From contig CALCCF010000021.1 of the NCBI GenBank assembly GCA_937899905.1, positions 1 through 48,547 on the forward strand: DNA of 48,547 nt, in the 5' to 3' direction. The translations under genes and the position numbers were made by a program. Below the pieces are notes generated by a model. That model did no database searches, was not told where the DNA came from, and saw only the letters and a program-made list of their open reading frames with translations. The stretch is from an uncultured Phycisphaeraceae bacterium (GTDB taxonomy: Bacteria; Planctomycetota; Phycisphaerae; Phycisphaerales; UBA1924). Positions 1 through 9,071 of this stretch are shown here, in pieces (position 1 is the stretch's first letter; every line of letters starts with the position of its first letter).

Positions 1-52
1 CGGCATACGAGATTGTTGACTGTGACTGGAGTTCAGACGTGTGCTCTTCCGA
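1..52. other. Illumina P7/index adapter contamination
   Basis: Bases 1-13 match the inner end of the Illumina P7 oligo. Bases 14-21 (TGTTGACT) sit where the index lies and are the reverse complement of AGTCAACA, which fits TruSeq index 13 with its two fixed bases. Bases 22-52 match the TruSeq read-2 primer site up to the final GA. Genomic sequence begins at about base 53. This is an untrimmed library artefact at a contig end, not biology, so no gene should be extended into it. Confidence 0.97.
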
Positions 53-107
53 CTCGCAGGGGCGACCCATGGAAGATGATGATCTTTACGTCGTGCCACT
101 GTCGGGC

Positions 108-992
108 TCAGTCCGCTGGGACCTTCCTCTGAACCCATAGCGCCTTCGCGTGGCGGCCGTAGTCGCGGGGCGATTGCGCGAAGAGCAACGGGCCGAGCTG
201 AAAGGCTTCGCGCCTCAGTTCCGCTCGTGTCGACCGGATGTGCTCGATCAACTCCGCGCTCGCCTCGGTCTCTCCCGCGTGCTCGCCGATCGCTTCCGCG
301 AGCACGGCCAGATCGTGATCGAACCCAAGCATGTCGCTGAGTTGCTTGGCCTGCTCTCGCATGGGTTCAAGGATTGCCGGCCACAAGCCCCGCAGCAACC
401 GCAGGTGGGCGCGGTTGTACTTGACCTGCTTGCGCCACTCGTGCAGCGCTTCGGCCGTCGGCGTATGCCGGGCTTCGGCCATCGAGTGGCGGCACTTGGC
501 GTAGGTCTCTTCCAGTCCACCTCGAAGCGTGACGAAGCCCGATCGTCGCAGCTTCCAAGACTTCGATCGTTCACCAAAGCGTTCCATCTCGTGCACGAAG
601 GCGGCCAGCGGCGATTCAGCCGATTGGCTCTCTATCGTGTTGCGTTCGACGAGCATCGCACGGATCGACTGATATCGATCCAGTTGCAGGTTTTTGGTCA
701 GAACCAACTGATCGAGCGCTTCGACGAGAGTTTGCGCATCGCGAAGCTCCGCCAGGCCTCGGGCGGCGTCTCGGACGGCCGCATTCTCGGTTCTGTAGCC
801 TCGAAAGCTCGGCTTCACCAGTCGCAGAAGGGCGCGGAGCTCCTTGCACCTGCGCCGGGCTTCGTGCACGCCCTCGGCGACGCTCGACGCTTCGGCCCTT
901 TGGATCGCGCGGACCGACTTCGCGGCTCGCTCGCCGGCGATGCGCCGAAACTCTCGTTGCACGGGTTCGCCGAGGCGAAACTCGAAGGCCAT
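108..992 (-). CDS. CHAD domain protein
   Basis: A 294-residue, Arg- and His-rich, all-helical protein of the CHAD family (conserved histidine alpha-helical domain), which binds polyphosphate. The two halves resemble each other: VHEARRRCKELRALLRL near residue 44 and LHEWRKQVKYNRAHLRLL about 150 residues later, each with the His-x3-Arg/Lys pattern of the polyphosphate-binding face. The ATG at 992 is chosen because the protein opens with a normal CHAD start (MAFEFRLGEPVQREFRRIA); the open frame upstream reads as Arg/Pro-rich shadow of ppa. There is no CYTH domain. It lies 23 nt after the pyrophosphatase gene on the same strand, so the two are probably co-transcribed and both touch phosphate polymers or pyrophosphate. 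The role in polyphosphate granules is inference. Confidence 0.88.
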   Translation of the reverse strand: MAFEFRLGEPVQREFRRIAGERAAKSVRAIQRAEASSVAEGVHEARRRCKELRALLRLVKPSFRGYRTENAAVRDAARGLAELRDAQTLVEALDQLVLTKNLQLDRYQSIRAMLVERNTIESQSAESPLAAFVHEMERFGERSKSWKLRRSGFVTLRGGLEETYAKCRHSMAEARHTPTAEALHEWRKQVKYNRAHLRLLRGLWPAILEPMREQAKQLSDMLGFDHDLAVLAEAIGEHAGETEASAELIEHIRSTRAELRREAFQLGPLLFAQSPRDYGRHAKALWVQRKVPAD

Positions 993-1015
993 GCGGGAGT
1001 GTATGAGAACTCGTT

Positions 1016-1588
1016 CTAGCTGTGCAAGCCGGCGATCTGGCCCTGCCGACGCTCGTCGCTGTAGCGGTTCAGGGCGTTCTCGATGATCGGATGGGCCGCC
1101 TCGGCCGGCATGATCTCGTCGACCTCGACGCCCTTGCCCTCGAGCACCTTGTAGTCCTCGAGGAATCGCCGCAGCATCTTGAACGTGTGGCTCGGGAAGT
1201 CGCTGGCACTCTTGTAATCGTCGTAGATCGGGTCGCTCTCGAGCACGGCGATGACCTTGTGGTCGGCCTGGCCGTCGTCGATCATGCTCATGAGGCCCAC
1301 GGCTCGAGCCTGCACGAGACACATCGGGACAACCTCTTCGGCGCTGAACACGAGCACGTCAAGCGGGTCGTCGTCCTCGGCGAGCGTCTGGGGGATAAAG
1401 CCATAGTTGGCGGGGTAGTACACCGCGCTTGAGAGCACGCGATCGAGCTTGATCATGCCACTCCGCTTATCCAGTTCGTACTTGTTGTGGCTGCCCTTGG
1501 GGATCTCGATGACCGCGCGGAAGTGCCCGGGGAGCGGGTGGCCGCAAGAGCCGGGAGTGACGTCGTGCCAGGGGTGGATCATGGGCAT
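1016..1588 (-). CDS. ppa: Inorganic pyrophosphatase (family I)
   Basis: Soluble Mg-dependent pyrophosphatase (PPi + H2O to 2 Pi), 190 residues, close to the usual bacterial size. The family I signature EDDDPLDVLV is at residues 71-80. Other active-site features are the N-terminal EIPKGSHNKYELD (28-40), YYPANYGFIPQT (57-68), and a C-terminal FLEDYKVLEGKGV stretch. Start is ATG 1588; a second in-frame ATG lies at 1582, and neither has a strong Shine-Dalgarno. The frame upstream of 1588 is antisense to tadA and not protein-like. It follows tadA by 107 nt and precedes the CHAD gene by 23 nt. It is a housekeeping enzyme that pulls biosynthetic reactions forward. Confidence 0.96.
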   Translation of the reverse strand: MPMIHPWHDVTPGSCGHPLPGHFRAVIEIPKGSHNKYELDKRSGMIKLDRVLSSAVYYPANYGFIPQTLAEDDDPLDVLVFSAEEVVPMCLVQARAVGLMSMIDDGQADHKVIAVLESDPIYDDYKSASDFPSHTFKMLRRFLEDYKVLEGKGVEVDEIMPAEAAHPIIENALNRYSDERRQGQIAGLHS

Positions 1589-1695
1589 GGAGCGTAGGGA
1601 GCCTGCGGTCCGATCGGGTTGGCCGCGGCATCGATCGCGGCCCGATTGGGCATCGGGCGTCGCCGCCGGCGACTTGAGAGCAGGGGTCGGTGGGG

Positions 1696-2235
1696 CTATC
1701 GGGGCTTGCGACGAAGGTCCCGAAAGAAATCGCGCAGGAGCCCGCCGCAAGTGTCGGCCTCCAGGCCCCCGATCAGCTCCGGGCGGTGGTTCAGCCGGGA
1801 GTCGGCCAGGAGGTTCATGAGGCTGCCGGCCGCCCCGGCCTTGGGGTCGAAGGCCCCGAAGACGACGCGTCCAACCCGGGCGTTGACAAGCATGCCCGCG
1901 CACATGCAGCACGGCTCGAGCGTGACGACCACGGTGCAGTGGTTCAGACGCCAATCGCCGGCGTTGAGAGCCGCCTGGCGCACGGCCAGCAGTTCAGCAT
2001 GGCCGCAGGGGTCGGCGTCCCCCTCACGCGTGTTCCTCGCTTCAGCCAGGATCGTGCCACTCGCAGTTTCGTAGACGACGGCCCCAATCGGTGCCTCACC
2101 CGCCATTGCCGCCTCACGAGCAAGCTCGATGGCCCGGGCCATCACCGCGGCATCGGTCGGGGTGGCGTGGTCGGGGCCCAACGGTTGGGCGGGTCGCGAG
2201 TCGGCCGGGCGATGATGCAGCCATCGAGCGAGCAT
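1696..2235 (-). CDS. tadA: tRNA-specific adenosine deaminase TadA
   Basis: Zinc-dependent cytidine-deaminase-fold enzyme, 179 residues, that converts the wobble adenosine 34 of tRNA-Arg(ACG) to inosine. The catalytic motif HAE is at residues 79-81 (His79 zinc ligand, Glu81 proton shuttle) and PCCMC at 108-112 supplies zinc ligands Cys109 and Cys112. The GAFDPKAGAAGS stretch after the zinc site is typical of TadA rather than of guanine deaminases. The N terminus has about 30 extra residues before the fold starts near VMARAIELA. The ATG at 2235 abuts the tatC stop (2236-2238), so the two are read as one message. Confidence 0.93.
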   Translation of the reverse strand: MLARWLHHRPADSRPAQPLGPDHATPTDAAVMARAIELAREAAMAGEAPIGAVVYETASGTILAEARNTREGDADPCGHAELLAVRQAALNAGDWRLNHCTVVVTLEPCCMCAGMLVNARVGRVVFGAFDPKAGAAGSLMNLLADSRLNHRPELIGGLEADTCGGLLRDFFRDLRRKPR

Positions 2236-3294
2236 CTACACCGCCTCGTCATCAACGTCGCCCTCGCCCGCCTTGCCGACCAAACGCTCGGCGGGCAGGA
2301 CGCGGGCGAGCAAGAGGCCGAGCTCGTAGAGCGTGAACAGCGGCACCGCCAACGCGATCATGGAGATCGGATCCGCTGGCGTCAGGAACGCGCCGAGCAG
2401 CACGGCGACAACCACGGCGTACTTGCGGTGCTTGCCCATTCGCCGTGGATCGATCAGCCCCGTCCAGCACAAGAGCAGCACCGCCACGGGGGTCTGGAAC
2501 GCCACGGCCATGGCCAGCGTCAGCTGGAAGAGCAGCTTGATGTACTCGCTCACCCGGAACTGCTGGCTGAGGCCCGCCGTCAAGGCAAGTGGGGCCCCAA
2601 GCACGCGGAACGTCGGTGGCGGTGTGCTCTGGGGATCCGACTCGCTGGCCTCGGGCACGGCGGTTTCCGCAGGCGCGACCGCGATGCGGAGCTCTTGCAG
2701 GCGCGTGTTGATCCACATCTGCCCGGGCTCAGGGTTTGGCGGGTCGCCGCGAAGCGATGGGATCTCTGGGAACACCATCGCGGGTGGCGTGTCGGCCGTC
2801 CCGGGACTCGGCCCGCCGAGCGCCTGGCCGAATCCGATGAAGAACGCCAGCACGATCGGCATCATCACGAAGTACAGGAACGCGACGGACGCCAGCGTGA
2901 GCCCGACGCTCATCGGCGCCAGCACGTACACAAAGCGACGCTCGGCCGCGTACAGCCCCGGGGCCGCAAACTTCCAGGCCTGGTACAGCAACCACGGAAG
3001 ACCGACGACGACGGCGACGGCGATCGACACCCGCAGGTACGCACCGAAGGTCTCCATGGGGCCGGTGACCTGAACCACCGGGGGCAGCCCGCGGGCTTGC
3101 AACGCGCCGCGCAGCGGCACGAGCATGATGTCGATAATCTGCCGGCCAAACACCAGCGACACGAGCAGGATCGGTACGAGGCCAAGCAACGCGATGATCA
3201 GCCGCCGACGGAGGTCCTCGATGTGATCGCCGAGGGGCATGGCCAGAACCGAGTCGTGGCCGTGGCGTTGGCGAATGGCGGGCGTATCGGGCAC
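2236..3294 (-). CDS. tatC: Sec-independent protein translocase TatC with enlarged loop
   Basis: Multi-span receptor of the twin-arginine pathway that binds RR signal peptides and recruits TatA. The hallmark DHIEDLRRRL is at residues 23-32 and APGLYAAERR at 111-120, matching the N-terminal and first cytoplasmic loop motifs of TatC. About six hydrophobic spans can be picked out. Between span 3 (ends near 158) and span 4 (starts near 250) is a Pro/Glu/Ser-rich loop of roughly 90 residues, much longer than the short loop of Escherichia coli TatC; 352 residues total against about 258. The start used is GTG 3294, preceded by AGGA ten bases upstream. ATG 3240, just before the core motif, is the alternative and would give 334 residues. 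No tatA or tatB is in the window. Confidence 0.92.
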   Translation of the reverse strand: MPDTPAIRQRHGHDSVLAMPLGDHIEDLRRRLIIALLGLVPILLVSLVFGRQIIDIMLVPLRGALQARGLPPVVQVTGPMETFGAYLRVSIAVAVVVGLPWLLYQAWKFAAPGLYAAERRFVYVLAPMSVGLTLASVAFLYFVMMPIVLAFFIGFGQALGGPSPGTADTPPAMVFPEIPSLRGDPPNPEPGQMWINTRLQELRIAVAPAETAVPEASESDPQSTPPPTFRVLGAPLALTAGLSQQFRVSEYIKLLFQLTLAMAVAFQTPVAVLLLCWTGLIDPRRMGKHRKYAVVVAVLLGAFLTPADPISMIALAVPLFTLYELGLLLARVLPAERLVGKAGEGDVDDEAV

Positions 3295-3347
3295 CGAGTT
3301 TGGATCCTGATAGGAGATGGCGTGAACCCGCTGGGCCGAGAATCCGA

Positions 3348-3353
3348 AGTATA
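3348..3353 (-). promoter_or_regulatory. Candidate -10 box for tatC operon
   Basis: The minus strand reads TATACT here, five of six matches to the sigma-70 -10 consensus, about 54 nt upstream of the chosen tatC start, in the 182-bp gap between tatC and the divergent sigma-factor gene. No good -35 hexamer is seen at 16-18 bp, so this is tentative. Confidence 0.35.
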
Positions 3354-3476
3354 ACGGCGCGGTGGGTGCCCGTTCGGATGCAAACTCGTGCGATCCGCGT
3401 CGGCGCCCTGCCGGGGATGCCCGATGGGCGCATCCCAGCCAACCAACGGGCGGACAACGCACACCCGGGAGCGCGC

Positions 3477-4136
3477 ATGCAGCAAGGTACACGGAAGACC
3501 GCTTCGGTCGATCGGCATCGAGTCGATCCCGCATTGGTGGTGCGTGCGACGTCGGGCGAGGCGGACGCCGTGCAGGAGCTCTGGCAGAGCCATCGGCGCT
3601 GGGTCGCAGCCATCGTTTTGTCGCACATGCCTCGAGAGGCGGACCTCGACGATCTGCTGCAGGACATCGCAGCGACGTTCGTACGCAGCGTCCAGGAACT
3701 GCGGACCCCCGGGGCTTTGAGGCCCTGGCTGCGGACGGTCGCGATCAACGCGGCCCGGGCCGAGGGACGTAAGAAGACCCGCCGCCGCAACGCGCTCGAG
3801 AGCCAGGCCGCGACCGACCCGGGCACGTTCCAGCGCGATGAGACCCCCGATAAGACGGCGGCCGTCCCGGAAGACGCCGACGAGGCGAAGTGGCTGCTCG
3901 ACCTGATCTCACAGCTGCCAGACAGCTATCGCGAGCCGCTGGTGCTCCGCTGCGTGCGCGGCATGAACTACAAGGCCATCAGCGAGCTGACCGGCCTGCC
4001 CGAAACCACGATCGAGACCCGCATCGCCCGCGGCCGTCGCATGCTCCGAGAGCGTGTGGCGATCGAGCGAGAGCGACAGATGGGCCGCTCGAGCGCATCC
4101 CAGCAGGGTGCTGGGGATGGAGGCTTGGACGCATGA
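3477..4136 (+). CDS. ECF-type RNA polymerase sigma factor
   Basis: A 219-residue sigma-70 family protein with only regions 2 and 4, as in ECF sigma factors. Region 2 covers roughly residues 22-100 (LWQSHRRWVAAIVLSHM, then LDDLLQDIAATFVRSVQEL and LRPWLRTVAINAAR). Region 4 covers roughly 140-200 (LDLISQLPDSYREPLVLRC, then a helix-turn-helix ending ETRIARGRRMLRERV). ATG 3477 is chosen because GGGAG lies 6 nt upstream; the frame open before it is not protein-like. Its stop overlaps the next start as ATGA, so it is translationally coupled to the membrane protein that probably holds it inactive. The target regulon is unknown; the downstream PDZ gene is a candidate. Confidence 0.93.
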   Translation: MQQGTRKTASVDRHRVDPALVVRATSGEADAVQELWQSHRRWVAAIVLSHMPREADLDDLLQDIAATFVRSVQELRTPGALRPWLRTVAINAARAEGRKKTRRRNALESQAATDPGTFQRDETPDKTAAVPEDADEAKWLLDLISQLPDSYREPLVLRCVRGMNYKAISELTGLPETTIETRIARGRRMLRERVAIERERQMGRSSASQQGAGDGGLDA

Positions 4137-4921
4137 GTCCGGATGATCACAACAACACCGACAAGAACCCAGAGTCGGGCGGCCGTCCGCCGGTCGATCG
4201 CGACTTGCTGATCAGCCGCGTGGTTGACGATGCGGCTGCGGCTGCCGACTGGGACCAGCTGCGCTCGCTGGCCGAGTACGACCCGAGCGTGTGGCGCGAG
4301 CTTTTTGAGGCCCAGCGGGCCCAAGCCGAGCTCGCCCAAGCCGTCGAGCAGGCCATCGCCATTGCCGACGAGATCGACGCGCCCCTCGAGCACCTGCCGC
4401 GCCACGGCATGCGTCTTCGGTTTCGCCAGGTTGCGTCCTGGGGTGGCTGGGCCGTCGCCGCGAGCGTGGCCATCTTCTTCGTGGCGCCGAACCTGACCGG
4501 GCCCGCGCCGGTGATCGATGGCGGAAACCAAGCGGGCATTGTGCCTCCGCTCGGCACGAACCAAGCGAATGGCTCAACGCAGGCATTGGGCCCTTACAAC
4601 CCGCCCGAGTTCATTGCCAGCCCCGCCCGCGAGCTGCAACTGGGCAATCCTCCGAGCCAGTCGCCGTATCTCACCGATCCGTACCGCTTGGCCTCGACCC
4701 GGCAAGAGCGTGCCGCCGAGCAGCTGGGCGAGATGCCCGATCGCGTGCTCCTCGAGGTTCGCCGCCTTCCCGACGGCAAGCTCGAACTGGTGTACGTCCG
4801 CCGCCTGATCGAGCGGGCCGTGGTCGATGAAGACAGTCTGTACAAGGTCAAGCCCGACGACGCCGGCATCGAACGCACCGTGCCGTACCGCCAGCGTCGG
4901 CCGTCATCGGGTCCGATTTGA
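4133..4921 (+). CDS. Probable anti-sigma factor, single-span membrane protein
   Basis: A 262-residue protein with a cytoplasmic N-terminal region (about 1-100), one membrane span at about 102-118 (WGGWAVAASVAIFFVAP), and an outer C-terminal region ending in a basic, Arg-rich stretch. The N-terminal part is acidic and helical (LRSLAEYDPSVWRELFEAQ) and lacks the His-x3-Cys-x2-Cys zinc motif of ZAS-type anti-sigma factors. The call rests on topology and on the 4-nt ATGA overlap with the sigma gene, the usual arrangement for a sigma/anti-sigma pair. No domain name is assigned. The following 169 bp contain no gene. Confidence 0.7.
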   Translation: MSPDDHNNTDKNPESGGRPPVDRDLLISRVVDDAAAAADWDQLRSLAEYDPSVWRELFEAQRAQAELAQAVEQAIAIADEIDAPLEHLPRHGMRLRFRQVASWGGWAVAASVAIFFVAPNLTGPAPVIDGGNQAGIVPPLGTNQANGSTQALGPYNPPEFIASPARELQLGNPPSQSPYLTDPYRLASTRQERAAEQLGEMPDRVLLEVRRLPDGKLELVYVRRLIERAVVDEDSLYKVKPDDAGIERTVPYRQRRPSSGPI

Positions 4922-5090
4922 TGCATATCCCATGTTGTGCCGAGCGCCCCTCGTGCGGGGAGGCTGTCAAAAGGCCGCTCGGGCATTCTCCAGCGACGGG
5001 CCTGCCCCCCGAGCGCGTCACAGGTTTGGACGGGGACTCATAGAGCCGCTCGGCCATGATCCCCAAGGGCACCGACAGGAGGCTTCAGTG

Positions 5091-5486
5091 ATGAGCAGCC
5101 GTAATACCTCTCCAGTTCTCGATCGCGTCCTCAAGGCCGGGCTGGTCACACCGGCGTTGGCGTTGACCATCCTCGCCGGCGCCGCCTTCGCGCAGCAGGG
5201 CGGCATTAGCGGACGTGTGTACGAAGTGATCGTCGAGCCTGTCGAAGACGAGGCCGGCCAGCAAGACCGGCGAGACCGTCGAGCGGAGTCGCCGGCCCGC
5301 ACGCGCGGCGGTACCCGCGTCGCAACGATCGCACGCTCCCAGGACTCTGAGAACGCTCGCGTGGTCGTGGAGATCAATCGCAACGTTGACGGACAGGAGA
5401 TCTCGGTCCGCCGCGTGAACGACGAGCCGATCGTCGTGAAGGTCGACGGCAAGGTCATCTCTACGGATCACTCCCGGGTGCAGTGA
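5091..5486 (+). CDS. N-terminal piece of a secreted PDZ protein, cut by in-frame TGA
   Basis: Start ATG 5091 has AGGAGG 8 nt upstream. The first 34 residues form a signal peptide ending AAFA-QQ, followed by a charged region and a beta-rich segment (NDEPIVVKVDGKVIS). It stops at TGA 5484-5486. Reading straight on in the same frame, the sequence continues as protein (SGLVVTHPKTGEVTEIR) into the PDZ-domain frame at 5538 with no stop until 6605. One protein of 504 residues (5091-6605) is therefore interrupted by a single TGA. CGA to TGA or TGG to TGA are one-base changes, so the cause may be a recent nonsense mutation, a sequencing error or stop-codon readthrough. Alone, this 131-residue piece matches no recognised domain. 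Confidence 0.7.
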   Translation: MSSRNTSPVLDRVLKAGLVTPALALTILAGAAFAQQGGISGRVYEVIVEPVEDEAGQQDRRDRRAESPARTRGGTRVATIARSQDSENARVVVEINRNVDGQEISVRRVNDEPIVVKVDGKVISTDHSRVQ

Positions 5487-5537
5487 TCGGGGCTGGTCGT
5501 CACGCATCCAAAGACCGGCGAGGTCACGGAGATCCGC

Positions 5538-6605
5538 ATGCCGCAGATGGTCGGCCAACTTGGGGGCGGCGTTCGCGCTGATGCCCCCGGTGGGATCGCC
5601 CGTCTTCGAGACCTCCGTGTGACCGATGCTTCCAGTCCCTTCATTGGCGTGGGGCAGGCCTCAAACGAGCCTCGCGTGATGCTGGGTGTCGTCATGGGCG
5701 AGCCCGACCCCGTGCTGCTCGAGCACCTCGCGCTCGATGCCAGCAAGGCCGTCGTGCTCGAACGGGTGATCGAAGGCCTGCCCGCTGACAAGGCCGGCCT
5801 GAAGGTCAAGGACATCATCATTGGGTTCGGCGATCATGCCGAGCCCAGGTCCGCCGACGACATCCGCAAGGTGCTGGCCAAGGCCGAACCCGGCAAGGTG
5901 GTCCAGCTCAAGGTCCTCCGCAAGGGTGAGCCGCTGAAGCTCGACCTCAAGCTCGAAGCCTTCAATGGCGCAGCGCTCGGTCGCGTCAGCGCACCCGAGC
6001 CCATGGCCGGCGCCGCTCACCCCGGCGCGGACGCGCCGCAGCCTTGGCGCGAGTTCGAGGGCCAGCACTGGGCCCAGTTCAATCGTGACCACGCCGAGCA
6101 TCGCTCCCACATGGAGCGTGCACACAAGGCGATGGAAGAAGCCGCCGAACTGATGGCCCGCATGGAGGTCGAGGTCGGCGAGCATGCCGAGCACGCGCAC
6201 CAGCAGGCTTCCGCGGCGATCCGCCAGGCCATCGAGGCCATGCAGCAGGGCGATCTCGCTGGCATGGAAATCGAAGAGATCAGGCGCTTCCAGCAGGAGG
6301 CCGTCGAGCGTCTGCGTCGCGATCTGGCGGACAACCAGAACGTCCAGCGCTTCTGGGCCGAGCGCGGCCCCGATGGCCAGGGGTTCGCGCTGACCTTCCC
6401 AGGCGAGCCTCGTGAGGCGGCCAATGAGTGGGCGGAGCGCATGGAGGTTCTCGAGTCTCGCCTGAGCGAACTCGAGCGCAACGTCGAGCGCGCGATGGAG
6501 CGCCTCGAGAGCCGCACCGAGGTGATGATGGAGCGTCTGATCGAGCGCCTCGAGCGCGTGATCGAGCGCCAGGAAGAGGAGGCCCACGGCCGTCGCGGCC
6601 GGTAA
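5538..6605 (+). CDS. PDZ domain protein with coiled-coil C terminus (main part of the split gene)
   Basis: A 355-residue frame holding a PDZ domain at about residues 35-140 ([17 protein letters not shown], then [21 protein letters not shown] and [14 protein letters not shown]), as in DegP/HtrA-type and other envelope proteins, but with no protease domain. The rest is long acidic helices; the last 75 residues repeat Glu-Arg-Leu/Met units ([20 protein letters not shown]), a likely coiled coil. ATG 5538 has GGAG 6 nt upstream, so separate initiation is possible, but the product would lack the signal peptide carried by the 5091-5486 piece, and coding character extends upstream of 5538 to the TGA. 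It lies in the sigma/anti-sigma operon and ends before a strong terminator. A role as an envelope-stress effector or sensor is inference. Confidence 0.8.
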   Translation: MPQMVGQLGGGVRADAPGGIARLRDLRVTDASSPFIGVGQASNEPRVMLGVVMGEPDPVLLEHLALDASKAVVLERVIEGLPADKAGLKVKDIIIGFGDHAEPRSADDIRKVLAKAEPGKVVQLKVLRKGEPLKLDLKLEAFNGAALGRVSAPEPMAGAAHPGADAPQPWREFEGQHWAQFNRDHAEHRSHMERAHKAMEEAAELMARMEVEVGEHAEHAHQQASAAIRQAIEAMQQGDLAGMEIEEIRRFQQEAVERLRRDLADNQNVQRFWAERGPDGQGFALTFPGEPREAANEWAERMEVLESRLSELERNVERAMERLESRTEVMMERLIERLERVIERQEEEAHGRRGR

Positions 6606-6756
6606 TCGGGCAAGGTTTTTGTACCGTTATTGCCGCACGGGCTGCAACCGGCGCGCGGCGAAACGGAACAAACCAGGGAGCAACCTCACGCGATGTGGCC
6701 AGCCCCGGGGAAGCGACCCGAACCCGCAGGCAACGCCACTATCACGATCTCCCCTA

Positions 6757-6801
6757 CGCCGGGCCTTGGATCGGGCAGGATCCAGGCCCGGCGGTCCTTT
6801 T
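6757..6801 (+). terminator. Rho-independent terminator after the PDZ gene
   Basis: The arms 6757-6772 and 6779-6793 pair along 15 bp with one bulged base around a 6-nt loop, and TTTT follows at 6798-6801. It lies in the 293-bp gap between the PDZ gene and moxR. The rest of that gap holds no gene, so moxR probably has its own promoter. Confidence 0.85.
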
Positions 6802-6898
6802 GTACACGGAAGCCTCGATCTGGAGGCTTGCCCGCGCTCCAAGGGGGGTGCGGCGACCATGCCGGACCAACCGATATCATGGTTCACGGAGGACCTTG

Positions 6899-7966
<1,068 letters not shown>

Positions 7967-7984
7967 ACCAGTATCGGCAACGGA

Positions 7985-8884
7985 TTACTGCTCGCCGCGG
8001 GTGTACGCCATGAGCTTCTGGCGTTGCTCGGGCGTCAGCTCGGCGGCGACCCTCAGGAAAACGCCCAGGCGACCCATGTCGTCGTCTTTGGCTTCCTTGT
8101 TGATGATGGTCTTCTCACCATACTCACGGACGATAGCCCGTACCTTGCCCTCTTGTTCGGGCGAGAGATCGAGCATGCGGATGAGCGACTCGAGCCGCTC
8201 GGCGTCCTGCACGAGCGTCCGCTCGTAGGCCCGCTTCACCTCATCCCCGAGCGACACGAGGATCTCGATGGCTTGGGCACGCAGTCGCAAGCCGCGCTGG
8301 CGTGCGCCCGGGTTTTCGGCCTTTAGCAGCTCGACGCGATGCTCCGTTGCGGCTCTTGTGTACTCGCGCTGCAAGCGCTCGTGCTCCGCCGCGGCATCGG
8401 CTGGCAGATGCTGTCGGATGCGGTCGCCGAACGCGCCCTTCTGGGCGATCGGGGCCATGGCCTGCCGGAGCGCCCTGATCGCTTCGGCGCGGTCGCGTTC
8501 GTTGCCACCGTTGGAGAGCTTCACCAGCAGATCGAGGCGGTTGACAACCAGGTCATCGAGCACACGCTGGCGTTCCAAGAGGATGGCTTGGATATCGGCT
8601 TGCGCCATATCTTCCACGGCGTAGTGATCGAGAACCAGTTCGAGCGCAGCTTCTGCCGGATGGCGGTCGAGGCGCTGGAACTCGCCCGAGAAGTCTCGCT
8701 GCACGAGTGTCAGCTTCGCCGCACTTGCGCCAACGCTCGGGCCGGCGAGCAGCGGGTCTGCTGGCGTCGGTTCTTCGATGTCGTCATCTTGGGCCTGAGC
8801 CGCGATCGCGACGGCCGGGCACACGCTAATCAGCACGGCGGCAATCGCGAGTGAAGAGGGTGTCCGGGTGCGGTTACGCGGCAT
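7985..8884 (-). CDS. Exported helical protein of unknown function, paralogue of 18532-19488
   Basis: A 299-residue protein with a signal peptide (about 1-31, ending AIAAQAQ), then an almost all-helical, Arg/Glu/Leu-rich body. No domain is recognised. The layout matches the protein at 18532-19488: a conserved SGP/AGPSV motif just after the signal peptide, a leucine-rich 'RLDRHPAEAALELV' block, a helical pair, and a C-terminal ERLESLIRMLDLSPEQEGKVR segment ending with TPEQR. The start ATG 8884 has GGGGA 6 nt upstream. It is convergent with moxR with only 18 bp between the stops, and no terminator is seen there. The LSPEQ and TPEQR helices vaguely recall periplasmic Spy/CpxP-like helical proteins, but the link is not established. 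Confidence 0.75.
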   Translation of the reverse strand: MPRNRTRTPSSLAIAAVLISVCPAVAIAAQAQDDDIEEPTPADPLLAGPSVGASAAKLTLVQRDFSGEFQRLDRHPAEAALELVLDHYAVEDMAQADIQAILLERQRVLDDLVVNRLDLLVKLSNGGNERDRAEAIRALRQAMAPIAQKGAFGDRIRQHLPADAAAEHERLQREYTRAATEHRVELLKAENPGARQRGLRLRAQAIEILVSLGDEVKRAYERTLVQDAERLESLIRMLDLSPEQEGKVRAIVREYGEKTIINKEAKDDDMGRLGVFLRVAAELTPEQRQKLMAYTRGEQ

Positions 8885-9016
8885 GTTGGTTCCCCATCGA
8901 TGGGAGCGGGCACGCCGCTCTGTTGCATTACTGGGACGCGCCGAGCCGAGATTTCTGTCGGCTCATCGATTGGCGTAACGGCACCGCGAGCGTGGCATTG
9001 CACCCCAGGAGAGCGG

Positions 9017-9043
9017 TTGGGAGCCCGTGGTGCGCTCTATACT
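9017..9043 (+). promoter_or_regulatory. Candidate promoter for the DUF1569 gene
   Basis: TTGGGA (9017-9022) and TATACT (9038-9043) are separated by 15 bp, a little short for sigma-70. The -10 box matches five of six. It lies in the 187-bp divergent gap, about 30 nt before the chosen start. Confidence 0.35.
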
Positions 9044-9071
9044 GGTTATCAGGGGAGCGAAAGGAGGCCAC

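Noticed and set aside
53-107. Start of another minus-strand gene (GTG 99) running into the contig edge
   Set aside because: A GTG with an open frame exists, but there is no ribosome site and only about 15 codons before the adapter, too few to support a call.
150-1019. Long plus-strand open frame opposite the CHAD gene
   Set aside because: Antisense shadow in high-GC DNA; the minus-strand frame has a coherent CHAD sequence.
1690-3354. Long plus-strand open frame opposite tatC and tadA
   Set aside because: Arg/His/Gln-rich shadow with no family features; the minus-strand frames are clear TatC and TadA.
5484-5486. TGA as a selenocysteine codon
   Set aside because: No SECIS-like stem was evident just downstream and the surrounding protein is not a redox family; a nonsense change, error or read-through is more likely.
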